A DNA stretch of 40,336 bases from Sphingomonas sp. (GCF_023266535.1 NZ_JAHFPY010000014.1:1-40336), one strand, 5' to 3'. Counted from the stretch's first letter, positions 15,326-23,402 are shown. Made by a program: numbers and translations. The notes: generated by a model from the sequence alone, not told the origin.

Positions 15326-17065
15326 CTATTGGCCGAGCGCCGCCAGCGACCGCGCGCCCTTGGCATTGCGCACCAGCTGGAGGAATTCCGAGCGGTAGCC
15401 ATATTCGTCCGGCCCGCGCGCCGCCGCGGCGATGCGCAGCACATCGTCATAGGTCAGCGAGCCATTGTAGCGCCCGCCGCGCAGCAGCTCGGCGAACCCG
15501 GCGACAGCAGTGGCGAAGCGGGCATCGCGCGGGGCCGCCTCGAAGCTGGCGAACTGGACGCTGGCGTCGATCGGGGTCGAGATCAGCTTGCTGGTGTCCG
15601 ACTTGGGCAGCTTGTAGCGGATTTTGACAAAGCCGAGTTCCATCTGCTGAGGGCTGCGCGGGATGCGCAAGCCGGTTACGACAATCTCGGGCGAATAGCG
15701 GGATCCGCCATTCGTCAGCGGCCCGCCGACCGGCACGACTTCGTAAAGCGCGGTAACGCTCTGGCCCGAGCCGACGTCGCCGGCGTCGACCTTGTCATTG
15801 TCGAAATCGTCGCGGTTGAGCGCCCGGGTTTCGTAGCCGATCAGCCGATATTCGGCGACCGCGAGGGGATTGAACTCGACCTGGATCTTCACGTCCTTGG
15901 CGATCGGGAAGAGAGTCGAACCGGCTTCCTCGACGAGGGTCTTTTTGGCCTCCTGCACCGTGTCGATGTAGGCGGCGGTGCCGTTGCCGTTCTGGGCCAG
16001 CGCCTGCATCAGCGCGTCATTGTAATTGCCCATGCCGAAACCGAGCACCGAGAGGAACACGCCCTTGGAGCGTTCGCGCTCGATATAGCCCTTGAGCTCG
16101 CCCTGGTCGGTGATGCCGACGTTGAAGTCGCCGTCGGTCGCCAGGATGACGCGGTTGACGCCCCTGGGATCAAGGTTGGCCTCGGCGAGATGATAGGCCT
16201 GGCGAATGCCCTCGGCGCCGGCGGTGCTGCCGCCCGCGCCTAGCTGGTTGATGACGTCGAGGATCTTGCGCTTCTGCGCGACCGGGGTCGGGGCGAGCGC
16301 GGTCCCGGCGCTGCCGGCGTAGGTGACGATGGCAACGGTGTCGCGTTCGTCGAGCTCATTGACCAGCATGCTGAGCGAGCGCTGGACCAGCGGCAGCTTG
16401 TTCGGCTCCTGCATCGAGCCCGACGTGTCGATCAGGAAGACCAGGTTGGCGCGCGGCCGTTCGGCCCGGCGGACTTCGAAGCCCTTGATGCCAATGCGGA
16501 CCAGCTGGCGGCCCACAGCCCAGGGGCTGGGGAAGACCGCGACATTGGTGCTGAACGGCTGCGACGTGGTCGCGGGCGGGGCATAATCATAGTGGAAATA
16601 ATTGACCATTTCCTCGGTCCGGACCGCGGCCGGCTGGGGCAGGACATTCTGGTTCAGCGAGGCCCGGACCCAGCTGTAGGAAGCGGTGTCGACGTCGATC
16701 GAGAAGGTCGAGACCGGCGCTTCGCGGACGATGTGGAACGAGTTTTCGGCGAAGCTGGTGAACTTGTCGCGGCCCTCGTCGTGATAGGGCGGGGCCCATC
16801 CGCCCGACAGGCCGGGCGCAGAAGGCGGAGGAGGCGCATAGGCCTGGCTGCCGATCACGCTGACCGGAGCGGCCATTTCCAGATTCTGCTGGCGGACGCG
16901 CGAGCCGGTGACGACGATATTGGCGGCGTCGGCCGATTCCTGCGCTTCGGACTCGTTGGCCGCCTTCGGCAGCGTCGCCGCCTTATTGTCGATGGCCGAT
17001 CCCGCGCATGACGCGAGCATCAATGCGCTAAGCGCGAGCCCAAGCGAGTGAAGTTGGCTCCCCAT
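15326..17065 (-). CDS. von Willebrand factor A lipoprotein (YfbK-like) with TonB-box-like motifs
   Basis: 579 residues, with AAAGGGAGG upstream. A lipobox (LMLASC, Cys20) predicts a lipoprotein. NIVVTGSRVRQQNLE (49-63) matches the motif in the gene at 14224-15198. Next come a conserved VWA-associated N-domain (about 95-190, DEGRDKFTSFAENSFHIV), a VWA domain (about 205-380) with the MIDAS motif DTSGS (213-217) and LATDGDFNVG, and a C-terminal DUF3520-like region as in E. coli YfbK. A further motif, EIVVTGLRIPR, occurs at 460-470. VWA domains bind protein ligands through a metal ion. It lies directly downstream of the ECF sigma gene, so the two probably act in one signalling pathway. Confidence 0.88.
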   Translation of the reverse strand: MGSQLHSLGLALSALMLASCAGSAIDNKAATLPKAANESEAQESADAANIVVTGSRVRQQNLEMAAPVSVIGSQAYAPPPPSAPGLSGGWAPPYHDEGRDKFTSFAENSFHIVREAPVSTFSIDVDTASYSWVRASLNQNVLPQPAAVRTEEMVNYFHYDYAPPATTSQPFSTNVAVFPSPWAVGRQLVRIGIKGFEVRRAERPRANLVFLIDTSGSMQEPNKLPLVQRSLSMLVNELDERDTVAIVTYAGSAGTALAPTPVAQKRKILDVINQLGAGGSTAGAEGIRQAYHLAEANLDPRGVNRVILATDGDFNVGITDQGELKGYIERERSKGVFLSVLGFGMGNYNDALMQALAQNGNGTAAYIDTVQEAKKTLVEEAGSTLFPIAKDVKIQVEFNPLAVAEYRLIGYETRALNRDDFDNDKVDAGDVGSGQSVTALYEVVPVGGPLTNGGSRYSPEIVVTGLRIPRSPQQMELGFVKIRYKLPKSDTSKLISTPIDASVQFASFEAAPRDARFATAVAGFAELLRGGRYNGSLTYDDVLRIAAAARGPDEYGYRSEFLQLVRNAKGARSLAALGQ

Positions 17066-17155
17066 GTCAAACCTCCCTTTGAACAGCGACGCAAAATTGC
17101 TCGCTAGAATACTGGGACGCGGGTGGCCGGGATTTCCTTTGAAGCTTTCTGGAAA

Positions 17156-17689
17156 TTATTTTTCGGAGGCGAGGATGCGGCGGACTTCGTGCATCCGCCA
17201 GGCGACGGTGGCTTCGGCGATGCCGAGGATCTCGGCGGCCTCGGCGTGGGTCAGTTGCTGCCCGGCGACGAGCACGGCGGTGTCGCGCAAATCGGGCTTC
17301 AACCGCGCGATGGCGCTCTTCAGCCAGACGGCGTCATAGGGGTCACGCTGGCGCTCGTCGGCGACGAGGCCGGCGAGCAAGACCAGCCGATCGGTGAAAG
17401 CAGAGAACGAGCGGCGGCGGCGGCGCCAGTCGCGGCAGGCGTTGAAGGTGATGCCGTGGAGCCAGGTCGTGAATTTGGCCTCGCCGCGATAGCCGGAGAG
17501 CTTCTCGACCAGGGTGCAGCAGACGTCCTGGGCAATGTCGTCGGCATCGGCGCGCGATCCGGTCAGCTGCCAGGCGAGGCCGTGGATGCGGTCGTAATGG
17601 CGCTCGAGCAATGTGGCGAACGCGTCGCGGTCACCAGCCCGGGCGGCGGCGATGAGATTGATATCTGGTTCGCTGCCAATTGCCGCCAC
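17156..17689 (-). CDS. ECF-family RNA polymerase sigma factor
   Basis: 177 residues. Region 2 (about 15-80) contains [20 protein letters not shown] and [16 protein letters not shown]. Region 4 (about 120-175) has [20 protein letters not shown], a helix-turn-helix for -35 recognition. Length is typical of ECF sigma factors. It is the first gene of the set leading to the VWA lipoprotein (90 nt downstream) and the single-span membrane protein. Such adjacency is common for sigma factors controlled by an envelope-located regulator. I could not identify a convincing autoregulatory promoter. Confidence 0.93.
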   Translation of the reverse strand: MAAIGSEPDINLIAAARAGDRDAFATLLERHYDRIHGLAWQLTGSRADADDIAQDVCCTLVEKLSGYRGEAKFTTWLHGITFNACRDWRRRRRSFSAFTDRLVLLAGLVADERQRDPYDAVWLKSAIARLKPDLRDTAVLVAGQQLTHAEAAEILGIAEATVAWRMHEVRRILASEK

Positions 17690-17751
17690 TTAAGGACCAT
17701 AACAAACGGAGCTGGGGGCGCCAGCGGGGATGGGAGTGAGTGCGGCTGGTA

Positions 17752-17877
17752 GTCGGCGCAAAGTAAATTTGCGCCGTCAGTCGGCTCCGCTTCGCGGGCC
17801 GCTGGCCGACATTCGCAATCTCTGCGCGCTTGCTTCCAAATGCGCTGCATTTGCTCGCAAGCGCTTGGTTGCTCATG
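17752..17877 (+). repeat. Structured intergenic repeat, copy D (three hairpins)
   Basis: Hairpin 1: CGGCGCAAA (17754-17762), GTAAA, TTTGCGCCG (17768-17776). Hairpin 2: CGGCTCCGC-TTC-GCGGGCCG (17782-17801) with one bulge. Linker GGCCGACATTCGCAATCTC. Hairpin 3 is perfect and extended: GCGCTTGC (17826-17833), TTC, CAAATGC, GCT, GCATTTG, CTC, GCAAGCGC (17857-17864). Tail GCGCTTGGTTGCTCATGA. The TTC/CTC internal loop, linker and tail match copies C and E while stem sequences differ. Confidence 0.85.
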
Positions 17878-17882
17878 AAATA

Positions 17883-17920
17883 GAAAATCCCCGTCCGTCG
17901 GGGGCCGGACGGGGATTTTC
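17883..17920. terminator. Perfect 15-bp bidirectional terminator
   Basis: GAAAATCCCCGTCCG (17883-17897), loop TCGGGGGC, CGGACGGGGATTTTC (17906-17920). The stem ends in an A/T tract, so it can act on both strands. It follows the aquaporin end of the arsenic operon and precedes the sigma gene's upstream region. From 17921 to 18032 I see no gene. Confidence 0.85.
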
Positions 17921-18032
17921 CATCCGTCTTTGCCCCCCGATAAGACGAGCGTGACCCCCTTAGCCAGCGCTCCCCCAGGGAAACGGACGCGAAACGATAG
18001 CAATCGCCCTCCAATTTCCCAGTTATCGGAAG

Positions 18033-18713
18033 TTAGGGATTGCTTGTTGCGTTAGGCCGTTCGTCGAAAAGTTGCGTACCAACCAGGGCCGCCATGGCCG
18101 CGCCGAGTAGTTGGGCGAGAATGAACATCGGCACGTCATGCGGCGCGATGCCGGCGAAGCTGTCGCTGAGGCTGCGGACGATGGTGATTGCCGGGTTGGC
18201 GAAGCTGGTCGAGGAGGTGAACCAGTAGGCGGCGGTGATGTAGAGCGCGACCGACGCGGGGACGGCATTTGGCCGGTGCTTCAATGTGCCGAGGATGGTG
18301 AGGATCAGGCCGAAAGTAGCGACAAACTCGCCGGTCCATTGGCCTAGGCCGGTGCGCGCCTTCACCGAGAACTGGAGGATTGGCAGGTCGAACATCAGAT
18401 GCGCGGCCCAGGCGCCGATGACGCCACCCAGCAGTTGCACAGCGATGTAGGGCAGCACGTCGCGCGCGGCGAGAGCACGGCGGGCGGCCATGACCAGCGT
18501 GACCGCCGGGTTGAAATGCGCGCCCGAGATCGGCCCGAGCATGGCGATCAGCACGAACAGGATCGCGCCGGTCGCCATCGTATTGCCGAGCAGCGCGATG
18601 GCGATATTTCCGCCGGCCAGCCGCTCGGCCATGATGCCCGAGCCGATCACCGTGGCGAACAGGAAAAAGCTGCCAAGGCCTTCCGCGGCCAAGCGCTTGC
18701 CAAGGCCGGTCAT
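18033..18713 (-). CDS. Aquaporin/aquaglyceroporin of the arsenic operon
   Basis: 226 residues with six predicted membrane segments and two half-helix motifs: HFNPAVT (about residue 67) and FANPAIT (about 172). The second is followed by IVRSLSDSFAGIAP, a pattern I recall from MIP channels (AqpS-like) in alphaproteobacterial arsenic operons. Such channels let arsenite or methylarsenite pass the inner membrane and can serve as a downhill exit. The start overlaps the preceding acetyltransferase stop (ATGA), so it is translated from the same message. There is no ACR3/ArsB pump or ArsC in this window, which makes a channel-based exit route plausible. Confidence 0.88.
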   Translation of the reverse strand: MTGLGKRLAAEGLGSFFLFATVIGSGIMAERLAGGNIAIALLGNTMATGAILFVLIAMLGPISGAHFNPAVTLVMAARRALAARDVLPYIAVQLLGGVIGAWAAHLMFDLPILQFSVKARTGLGQWTGEFVATFGLILTILGTLKHRPNAVPASVALYITAAYWFTSSTSFANPAITIVRSLSDSFAGIAPHDVPMFILAQLLGAAMAALVGTQLFDERPNATSNP

Positions 18714-19243
18714 GGCTCGATTTCCGGCGGCAGGGCGTCGCCCTGGCCCAGGCTCTTCTGCATGTAGAGCGTGTCGAGCCAGCGGCCCTGCTTGCGGCCG
18801 ACCGAGCGCATCCGGCCGGTCTCGACGAAACCGGCCCTGGCGTGGAGCGCGGCCGAGGCGGGCTCAGCGCCGCCGATCACCGCGATCATCTGCCGAAAGC
18901 CCGCCTTGGTCGCCGCCTCAACCAGCGCGCCGAGCAGCAGCGTGCCGATACCTTGGCCGAGATGGGCGGGATCGAGGTAGATGCTGTTCTCGCAGGTGGT
19001 GCGATAGGCCGGGCGATCGCGGAACTGGGTGGCATAGGCGTAACCGAGCACCTGTCCGTCCAGCTCGGCCACCAGGAACGGCCAGCCGCGTTCGGCGCAT
19101 TCGGCGATCTTGGAAGCGGTATCCGCTTCGCTGCGCGGACTGGTGTCGAACGATGCCGTGCCATGCGCAACATGGTAGGCATAGATGGTGGCAATCGCTG
19201 CCGCGTCGCGCGCTTCGGCAGCTCGGATCGCCGCCGGACCCAT
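18710..19243 (-). CDS. arsN1: GNAT N-acetyltransferase, ArsN1-like
   Basis: 177 residues from the ATG at 19243, which overlaps the arsI stop (TGATG). GNAT features: IRAAEARDAAAIATIYAYHV at the N-terminus, the acetyl-CoA loop YLDPAHLGQGIGTLLLGALV, and GFVETGRMRSVGRKQGRWLD near the C-terminus. This is the phosphinothricin acetyltransferase-like group. The ArsN1 members found in ars operons acetylate arsinothricin, an organoarsenical antibiotic. The assignment rests on that similarity and on its place between arsI and an aquaporin gene. The frame opens at 19288, but the coupled start is preferred. Confidence 0.82.
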   Translation of the reverse strand: MGPAAIRAAEARDAAAIATIYAYHVAHGTASFDTSPRSEADTASKIAECAERGWPFLVAELDGQVLGYAYATQFRDRPAYRTTCENSIYLDPAHLGQGIGTLLLGALVEAATKAGFRQMIAVIGGAEPASAALHARAGFVETGRMRSVGRKQGRWLDTLYMQKSLGQGDALPPEIEP

Positions 19244-19728
19244 CAGCAGCAGGCCCTGCCGCGTTCGGGCTGTGGCTTCGCGTCGCACATGGCGGGCGCG
19301 CAGCAGCTATCGTTGGATGCGTTCAGCGACGTCGCGGTCAGCGTCGGGCTGTCGCCGTAGACCGTCGCACCGCCATGGGTGAAAAAGGTTTCCCAGACGA
19401 CGCCGTCGGGATCGGCGATCCAGCTCTTTTCGCTCTTGGCGTAGCAGCATGTGGTAGCGCCTTCTTCCAATGTCGGGCGGTCGGCGGCCTTCAGGCGGCC
19501 GTAGACTTCGGTCAGTTCTTCGGCATTTTCGACCTGGATGCCGAGATGTTCGATCCCCTTGATCGCGTGATGACCGGCCGAAATGGCGAAATTGACCCGC
19601 GGATCGTCGAGCATCCACTTGGCATAGTCGCGCTTGGTGACGGTGGGATCGGCGCCGAACAGGGTCGAGTAGAAACGGATCGAAGTATCGAGATCCTCTA
19701 CACCAACGTGGACGTGCATGCGCTTCAC
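19243..19728 (-). CDS. arsI: ArsI C-As lyase (ArsI/CadI family)
   Basis: 161 residues from a GTG at 19728, preceded by AAAGGA and overlapping the arsR stop as GTGA. It is a vicinal-oxygen-chelate fold dioxygenase that cleaves the carbon-arsenic bond of trivalent methyl- and aromatic arsenicals. Visible are metal ligands His (HVHVG, residues 5/7), His61 (GIEHLGIQ) and Glu113 (VWETFF), and the substrate cysteine pair Cys94-Cys95 in ATTCCYAKSEKSW, diagnostic for ArsI. The C-terminal tail holds five more cysteines (SCCAPAMC and the final CC), which may bind arsenic. The gene lies between arsR and the ArsN1-like gene. Confidence 0.92.
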   Translation of the reverse strand: MKRMHVHVGVEDLDTSIRFYSTLFGADPTVTKRDYAKWMLDDPRVNFAISAGHHAIKGIEHLGIQVENAEELTEVYGRLKAADRPTLEEGATTCCYAKSEKSWIADPDGVVWETFFTHGGATVYGDSPTLTATSLNASNDSCCAPAMCDAKPQPERGRACC

Positions 19729-20057
19729 GCGATTTTCCTTTGCTCTTTGGTGGTGGCGACCGGCGCGCATTCCGCGCCGCCGCAGCAATTTTCGGTGAGG
19801 AAGTCGATCAGCCCGTTCATCGCCGGATAGTTGGCGCGATAGATGAGCGAGCGGTGCTGCCGTTCCTGGGTGATGAGGCCGGCGACACGCAGCTGGGCAA
19901 GGTGGAAGCTCAATGAGCTGTTGGGCACGCCGAGTTTTTCGGCAATCGCGCCGGCGTTCATGCCGGCTTCGCCGGCCTGGACCAGCAGCCGGAACAGGGT
20001 CAGCCGATGTTCCTGCGCCAGAGCGCCAAGCGCGTCGATCGCGGATTTAATCTCCAT
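19725..20057 (-). CDS. arsR: ArsR-family arsenic-responsive repressor
   Basis: 110 residues from the ATG at 20057, which overlaps the stop of an upstream 32-codon ORF (TGATG); the frame is open to 20123. The winged helix includes LAQEHRLTLFRLLVQ and AIAEKLGVPNSSLSFHL. The arsenic site is probably C-terminal: Cys91-Cys92 and Cys97 in ENCCGGAEC, similar in spacing to the Acidithiobacillus ferrooxidans-type ArsR. It should repress the operon until trivalent arsenic or an organoarsenical binds. The operator is probably the palindrome at 20215-20230. Confidence 0.92.
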   Translation of the reverse strand: MEIKSAIDALGALAQEHRLTLFRLLVQAGEAGMNAGAIAEKLGVPNSSLSFHLAQLRVAGLITQERQHRSLIYRANYPAMNGLIDFLTENCCGGAECAPVATTKEQRKIA

Positions 20058-20155
20058 CAGCGGAAATTGGTCCCGCAATGAGCGCAATAGCAGTGCTGCG
20101 GCTTGGTGATGATGTCCCGCCACAGTGTGCGGAGGAGGTTGCGGATGAATCGCAT
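20057..20155 (-). CDS. 32-residue Cys-containing micro-protein heading the ars operon
   Basis: ATG at 20155 with AAAGGA about 7 nt upstream; stop TGA at 20057-20059 overlaps the arsR start as TGATG. The peptide starts MRFIRNLLRTLWRDII and ends with HCYCAHCGTNFR, i.e. a C-x-C-x2-C motif that could bind a metal or metalloid. The N-terminal half is a basic amphipathic helix. A good ribosome site, the exact coupling to arsR and the motif argue that it is translated, either as a leader peptide driving arsR or as a functional small protein. No homologue is known to me. Confidence 0.6.
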   Translation of the reverse strand: MRFIRNLLRTLWRDIITKPQHCYCAHCGTNFR

Positions 20156-20202
20156 GGCTTCGTCCTTTCGAGAATCATGGAAATGACGAATCGGTCAGCA
20201 CT

Positions 20203-20230
20203 TGTCAAGAACAATTCGATAATTATCGAA
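20203..20230 (-). promoter_or_regulatory. Candidate ars promoter and ArsR operator
   Basis: A perfect 16-bp palindrome TTCGATAATTATCGAA lies at 20215-20230, and a consensus-like -35 box TTGACA (minus strand) at 20203-20208. The -10 box about 17 nt further is weak (CATTTC). AT-rich palindromes next to a -35 box are typical ArsR-family operators. It lies between the ars operon and the divergent phoD gene and could affect both. Confidence 0.6.
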
Positions 20231-20323
20231 ATGACAGTTCGTCGAAATCATTAGGCGTCTGTCGTTTTGGAATCGCTCCCCCGTGACGACAGCGCAAACC
20301 TCCCCGAAAAAGGGGAGAGGCAT

Positions 20324-22384
20324 ATGCTGAGCCGCAGGCATTTCATCCAGGCCGCCGCAGCGATGGGGGCATCGCTGGCGTGGAGCGGTCCGGCCAGGGC
20401 ATCGCGCACCAAATGGGCCGAGCGCCGCGACCTTTATCCCGAAGGCGTGGCGTCAGGCGATCCCGACAGCAACAGCGTGATCCTGTGGACGCGGCGGCCA
20501 TACGAAAGCGGCCAGCGCTATGTGCTGACGGTCGAGGTGGCGGAGGATGCGGCGTTCAAGCGGGTGGTGGCGCATGCGAAAGCGCCGGTTTCGTCGGCTT
20601 CGGACTGGACAACGCGCGTGCTGGTTGCCGGCCTCAAACCCGCTCGCGTCTATTGGTACCGCTTCACCGACAAGGACGGGAGCGGCAGCCGCATCGGCCG
20701 GACGATCACCGCGCCGGCAGCAAACGATCCGCGCGCGGTCAATTTTGCGTTCGTCAGCTGCCAGGATATCAACGAAAGCAAGCTCAACGGCTACCGCCGG
20801 ATGATCTTCGAGGATGAGCGGGCGCAACCCGAGGACCAACTCGATTTTGTCCTGCACCTTGGTGATTTCATCTACGAGGTCGTGCAATATCCAGAGGACG
20901 GGAAGCCCCGCTTCGACCGGAAACTTTACGAGGTTGCGCGGATCCCGGACGCGTTAAAGGTTGGCAAGTTCCATCTCCCGTCGACGCTCGAGGGATATCG
21001 CGCCGTGTGGAAGGGCTTTCTCGCCGATCCCGACCTGCAGGACGCGCGGGCCCGCTGGCCGTTCGTGTGTATCTGGGATAACCACGAATTCTCATGGCAG
21101 GGCTGGCAGAGCATCCTGAAAAATCCGAAGTTCGAGCAGCCCGGGCAGACGATCAAGGTCGCGGCCAACCAAGCCTGGTTTGAGAATATTCCGGCGCGGG
21201 TGAAAGCGCCTAGCGGATCGTTCGACGAATTCGGTTCGGTCCCCGTCAACAACGTCAAGATCGAGAAGTTTGACGATGGCGGCCTGGGCCTCGAACCGAA
21301 CAATATCGCCGCGATCAACAGCCTGATCATCTACCGGACGCTGCGCTATGGCCGCCACCTCGAACTCCTGCTCACCGACGAGCGCAGCTATCGCGGACCG
21401 AACCCGTTCGAAGAGTCGGCGACCGATAAGCTTGCCGACTGGGCCGATTACGGGATGTTCCCGGATGACCTGCTCCAGGTTTTGGACGGCGGTCGTGCAT
21501 TCAACGGCGGCAATCCGCCGACCGAGCTGGAATTCAACGGCGCGAAGGTCGCCAATCCGAACAAGGACAAACCGCCACAGACCATCCTCGGAGCGACGCA
21601 GAAAGCGTGGTTCAAAGACCGCCTGCGCAACTCGGGGGCGACCTGGAAGATCTGGGGCAGTTCGCAATGCACCTTGGAGCAGCGCGCCGATCCGGAGAAT
21701 TTCCCGGCGGGGCTGACGAAGCAGAAATGGCCGGCGGGCCGATTCGCCAACGTCCAGGGCGGAGACTTTGGCAGCGCCTGGGTTGAACGCAGCGAGATTT
21801 ACGACCTGGTGCGCGATGCAAAGATCACCGGTTTCGCCATCGTTTCGGGCGACCTCCACAGTTTCTGGGCCGGCTATGCTTCCGCGCAATTGCCGCCCGG
21901 CAAGTTTGAGCCGATTGGCCTGAGCTTCACCGGCGGATCCATGTCGAGCGTGGGCGGGGCTGAAGCGAACGAATATGCGATCAAGAAAGACGACAAATTT
22001 CGGCCTCTCTCCCTGGCCGACAAGCCGGGCGCGGCCAGGCCCGAGTGCACCTACAACATGATGCTACGGCATGGGGTTCGGTCCTGCTTCGAATATGCCA
22101 AGAGCTTCGACCGGGCGAAGGCGCTGGCGCTGTCCAACCCGGATGTGGCACCGCACCTAAAGTTCGTGGACATCGGCGGCCACGGCTATGCGACGGTGCG
22201 GCTCACCGGCGAGGAAATGCGCACCGAGTTCGTCTGCATCCCGCGGCCGGTGACGCGGAGCGAAAGCCCCGATGGTGGGCCCCTGCGTTACCGCGTGGCG
22301 CACACGGCGAAGCTGTGGAAGCCGGGAGAGCGGCCCGAGCTCATGCTGCAGGTGATCGAGGGCGATATCGGTCTGTCAGCCTAG
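20324..22384 (+). CDS. phoD: PhoD-family alkaline phosphatase/phosphodiesterase
   Basis: 686 residues from the ATG at 20324, chosen because GGGGAGAGG precedes it and the product then begins with a Tat signal (SRRHFIQAAAAMGASLAW); the frame opens at 20267. PhoD features: VASGDPDSNSVILWTR in the N-terminal domain, then metal-site motifs FVSCQD, LHLGDFIYE, WDNHEF and SGDLHSFWAG. Such enzymes release phosphate from phosphodiesters and are exported folded with Ca/Fe. No Pho box is apparent. Its stop overlaps the convergent GrpB gene by 3 nt. Confidence 0.92.
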   Translation: MLSRRHFIQAAAAMGASLAWSGPARASRTKWAERRDLYPEGVASGDPDSNSVILWTRRPYESGQRYVLTVEVAEDAAFKRVVAHAKAPVSSASDWTTRVLVAGLKPARVYWYRFTDKDGSGSRIGRTITAPAANDPRAVNFAFVSCQDINESKLNGYRRMIFEDERAQPEDQLDFVLHLGDFIYEVVQYPEDGKPRFDRKLYEVARIPDALKVGKFHLPSTLEGYRAVWKGFLADPDLQDARARWPFVCIWDNHEFSWQGWQSILKNPKFEQPGQTIKVAANQAWFENIPARVKAPSGSFDEFGSVPVNNVKIEKFDDGGLGLEPNNIAAINSLIIYRTLRYGRHLELLLTDERSYRGPNPFEESATDKLADWADYGMFPDDLLQVLDGGRAFNGGNPPTELEFNGAKVANPNKDKPPQTILGATQKAWFKDRLRNSGATWKIWGSSQCTLEQRADPENFPAGLTKQKWPAGRFANVQGGDFGSAWVERSEIYDLVRDAKITGFAIVSGDLHSFWAGYASAQLPPGKFEPIGLSFTGGSMSSVGGAEANEYAIKKDDKFRPLSLADKPGAARPECTYNMMLRHGVRSCFEYAKSFDRAKALALSNPDVAPHLKFVDIGGHGYATVRLTGEEMRTEFVCIPRPVTRSESPDGGPLRYRVAHTAKLWKPGERPELMLQVIEGDIGLSA

Positions 22385-22914
22385 GCGTTGCGGACCCAAT
22401 TGAGCGCCTCGGCCTCGGTCTGCTTGATCCAGCTGTCCTTGCAGATGGTGTAGGCGTTGCTGTCGTCAGGGTGCCTGGCGGCGCAGCCTTCCTTCATCTG
22501 CTGATATGCTTCGGCCATTTCCGGGCGGGCGCGCAGATAGTCGCGGAAAGCGATATGGCGGCGGATGCTGTGGTCGCCGTCGGCATAGCAGTGAAGGTGG
22601 AAGCGGCGCTTGCCGGTCATCGGGTCGCTCAAGGTGCAGAAGCGGCGGCCGTCGACGCCATATTCGCCGTGCCAGGCATAGCCCAGTTCCTCCAGCCTGG
22701 GCCGCGCGGCCTCGATCGCATCGAGGTTTGGCGTGACGCCGACCAGGTCGATAATCGGCTTGGCGGCGATGCCGGAGATCGAGGTCGAGCCGACATGGTG
22801 CATTTCGATGATCGCCGGCCAGATCGCCTTCAAGATGCGGGCAGCTTCCTCGCTGGCCTGGTCCGCCCAAGCCGGGTCGTGCGGAAGGAGTCGAACTGCA
22901 TAGGGCGGCAGCAT
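22381..22914 (-). CDS. GrpB family (UPF0157) nucleotidyltransferase-like protein
   Basis: 177 residues from the ATG at 22914 (MLPPYAVRLLPHDPAWADQA); the frame is open to 22983. The core EMHHVGSTSISGIAAKPIID is the GrpB/UPF0157 signature and has the G-S motif of the nucleotidyltransferase fold. RRFHLHCY and FRDYLRARPEMAEAYQQMK follow as expected. The biochemical substrate is uncertain for the family. The start codon has no strong ribosome site. It is convergent with phoD. Confidence 0.88.
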   Translation of the reverse strand: MLPPYAVRLLPHDPAWADQASEEAARILKAIWPAIIEMHHVGSTSISGIAAKPIIDLVGVTPNLDAIEAARPRLEELGYAWHGEYGVDGRRFCTLSDPMTGKRRFHLHCYADGDHSIRRHIAFRDYLRARPEMAEAYQQMKEGCAARHPDDSNAYTICKDSWIKQTEAEALNWVRNA

Positions 22915-22979
22915 GATGCGATGGTCTGACAACAAACAGGGCGGCTGGCAATCGCAAGCGAAATGCTTGCGGGCGCCCC

Positions 22980-23402
22980 TCATCTCGAGGGCGCGGAATC
23001 TTTCGCAGCAGGCTCCGCTGCTTCAGCATTTCTCTCAGCCTCCGCCGCAAGATCTGAGGCATGTTTCTTGAGAAGAACCGGCGCTGCGTTCGGAGCGCCC
23101 GGCGACCCCCAGGGCTTCATCGTGACGCAATAGCCGCTATTGTTGCCGCATTGCCGCACCTCGCCGGAATGGCTGTCGATGACGACGATGATTTGCGTGT
23201 CGTCGGCCGGCCTGGCTGCGGCGGGATCCTTGGGCTCGGCGACGCCGGCCATCTGTTCCCAGAGGCTGTCCACTCCGAATGTGCCAATGCCGGCATAACG
23301 ACCCTGGCCCTTGGCGCTCGTTCCGGTCATGTCGGCGTCCTGCATATTGCAGCCGGCGAGGAAGAGGCCCGGCATTAGCAGGCCGATTGCAGCGCTTCGC
23401 AT
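22980..23402 (-). CDS. Hypothetical lipoprotein
   Basis: 140 residues from the ATG at 23402, with GGGGAG upstream. A lipobox (PGLFLAGC) ends the signal peptide, so the mature protein should be lipid-anchored. The body contains DTQIIVVIDSHSGEVRQCGN and NSGYCVTMKPWG, with two cysteines close enough for a disulfide, and the C-terminus is Ala/Glu-rich and helical. I do not recognise a family. A longer frame to 23531 adds a non-signal N-terminus and is not preferred. Confidence 0.7.
   Translation of the reverse strand: MRSAAIGLLMPGLFLAGCNMQDADMTGTSAKGQGRYAGIGTFGVDSLWEQMAGVAEPKDPAAARPADDTQIIVVIDSHSGEVRQCGNNSGYCVTMKPWGSPGAPNAAPVLLKKHASDLAAEAERNAEAAEPAAKDSAPSR

Noticed and set aside
15224-16243. 339-codon plus-strand frame opposite the VWA gene
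   Set aside because: Antisense shadow; the VWA domain with MIDAS motif and lipobox is on the minus strand.
17921-18032. Possible small RNA in the gap upstream of the terminator
   Set aside because: No tRNA, SRP, 6S or tmRNA signature could be recognised; only the terminator hairpin is supported.
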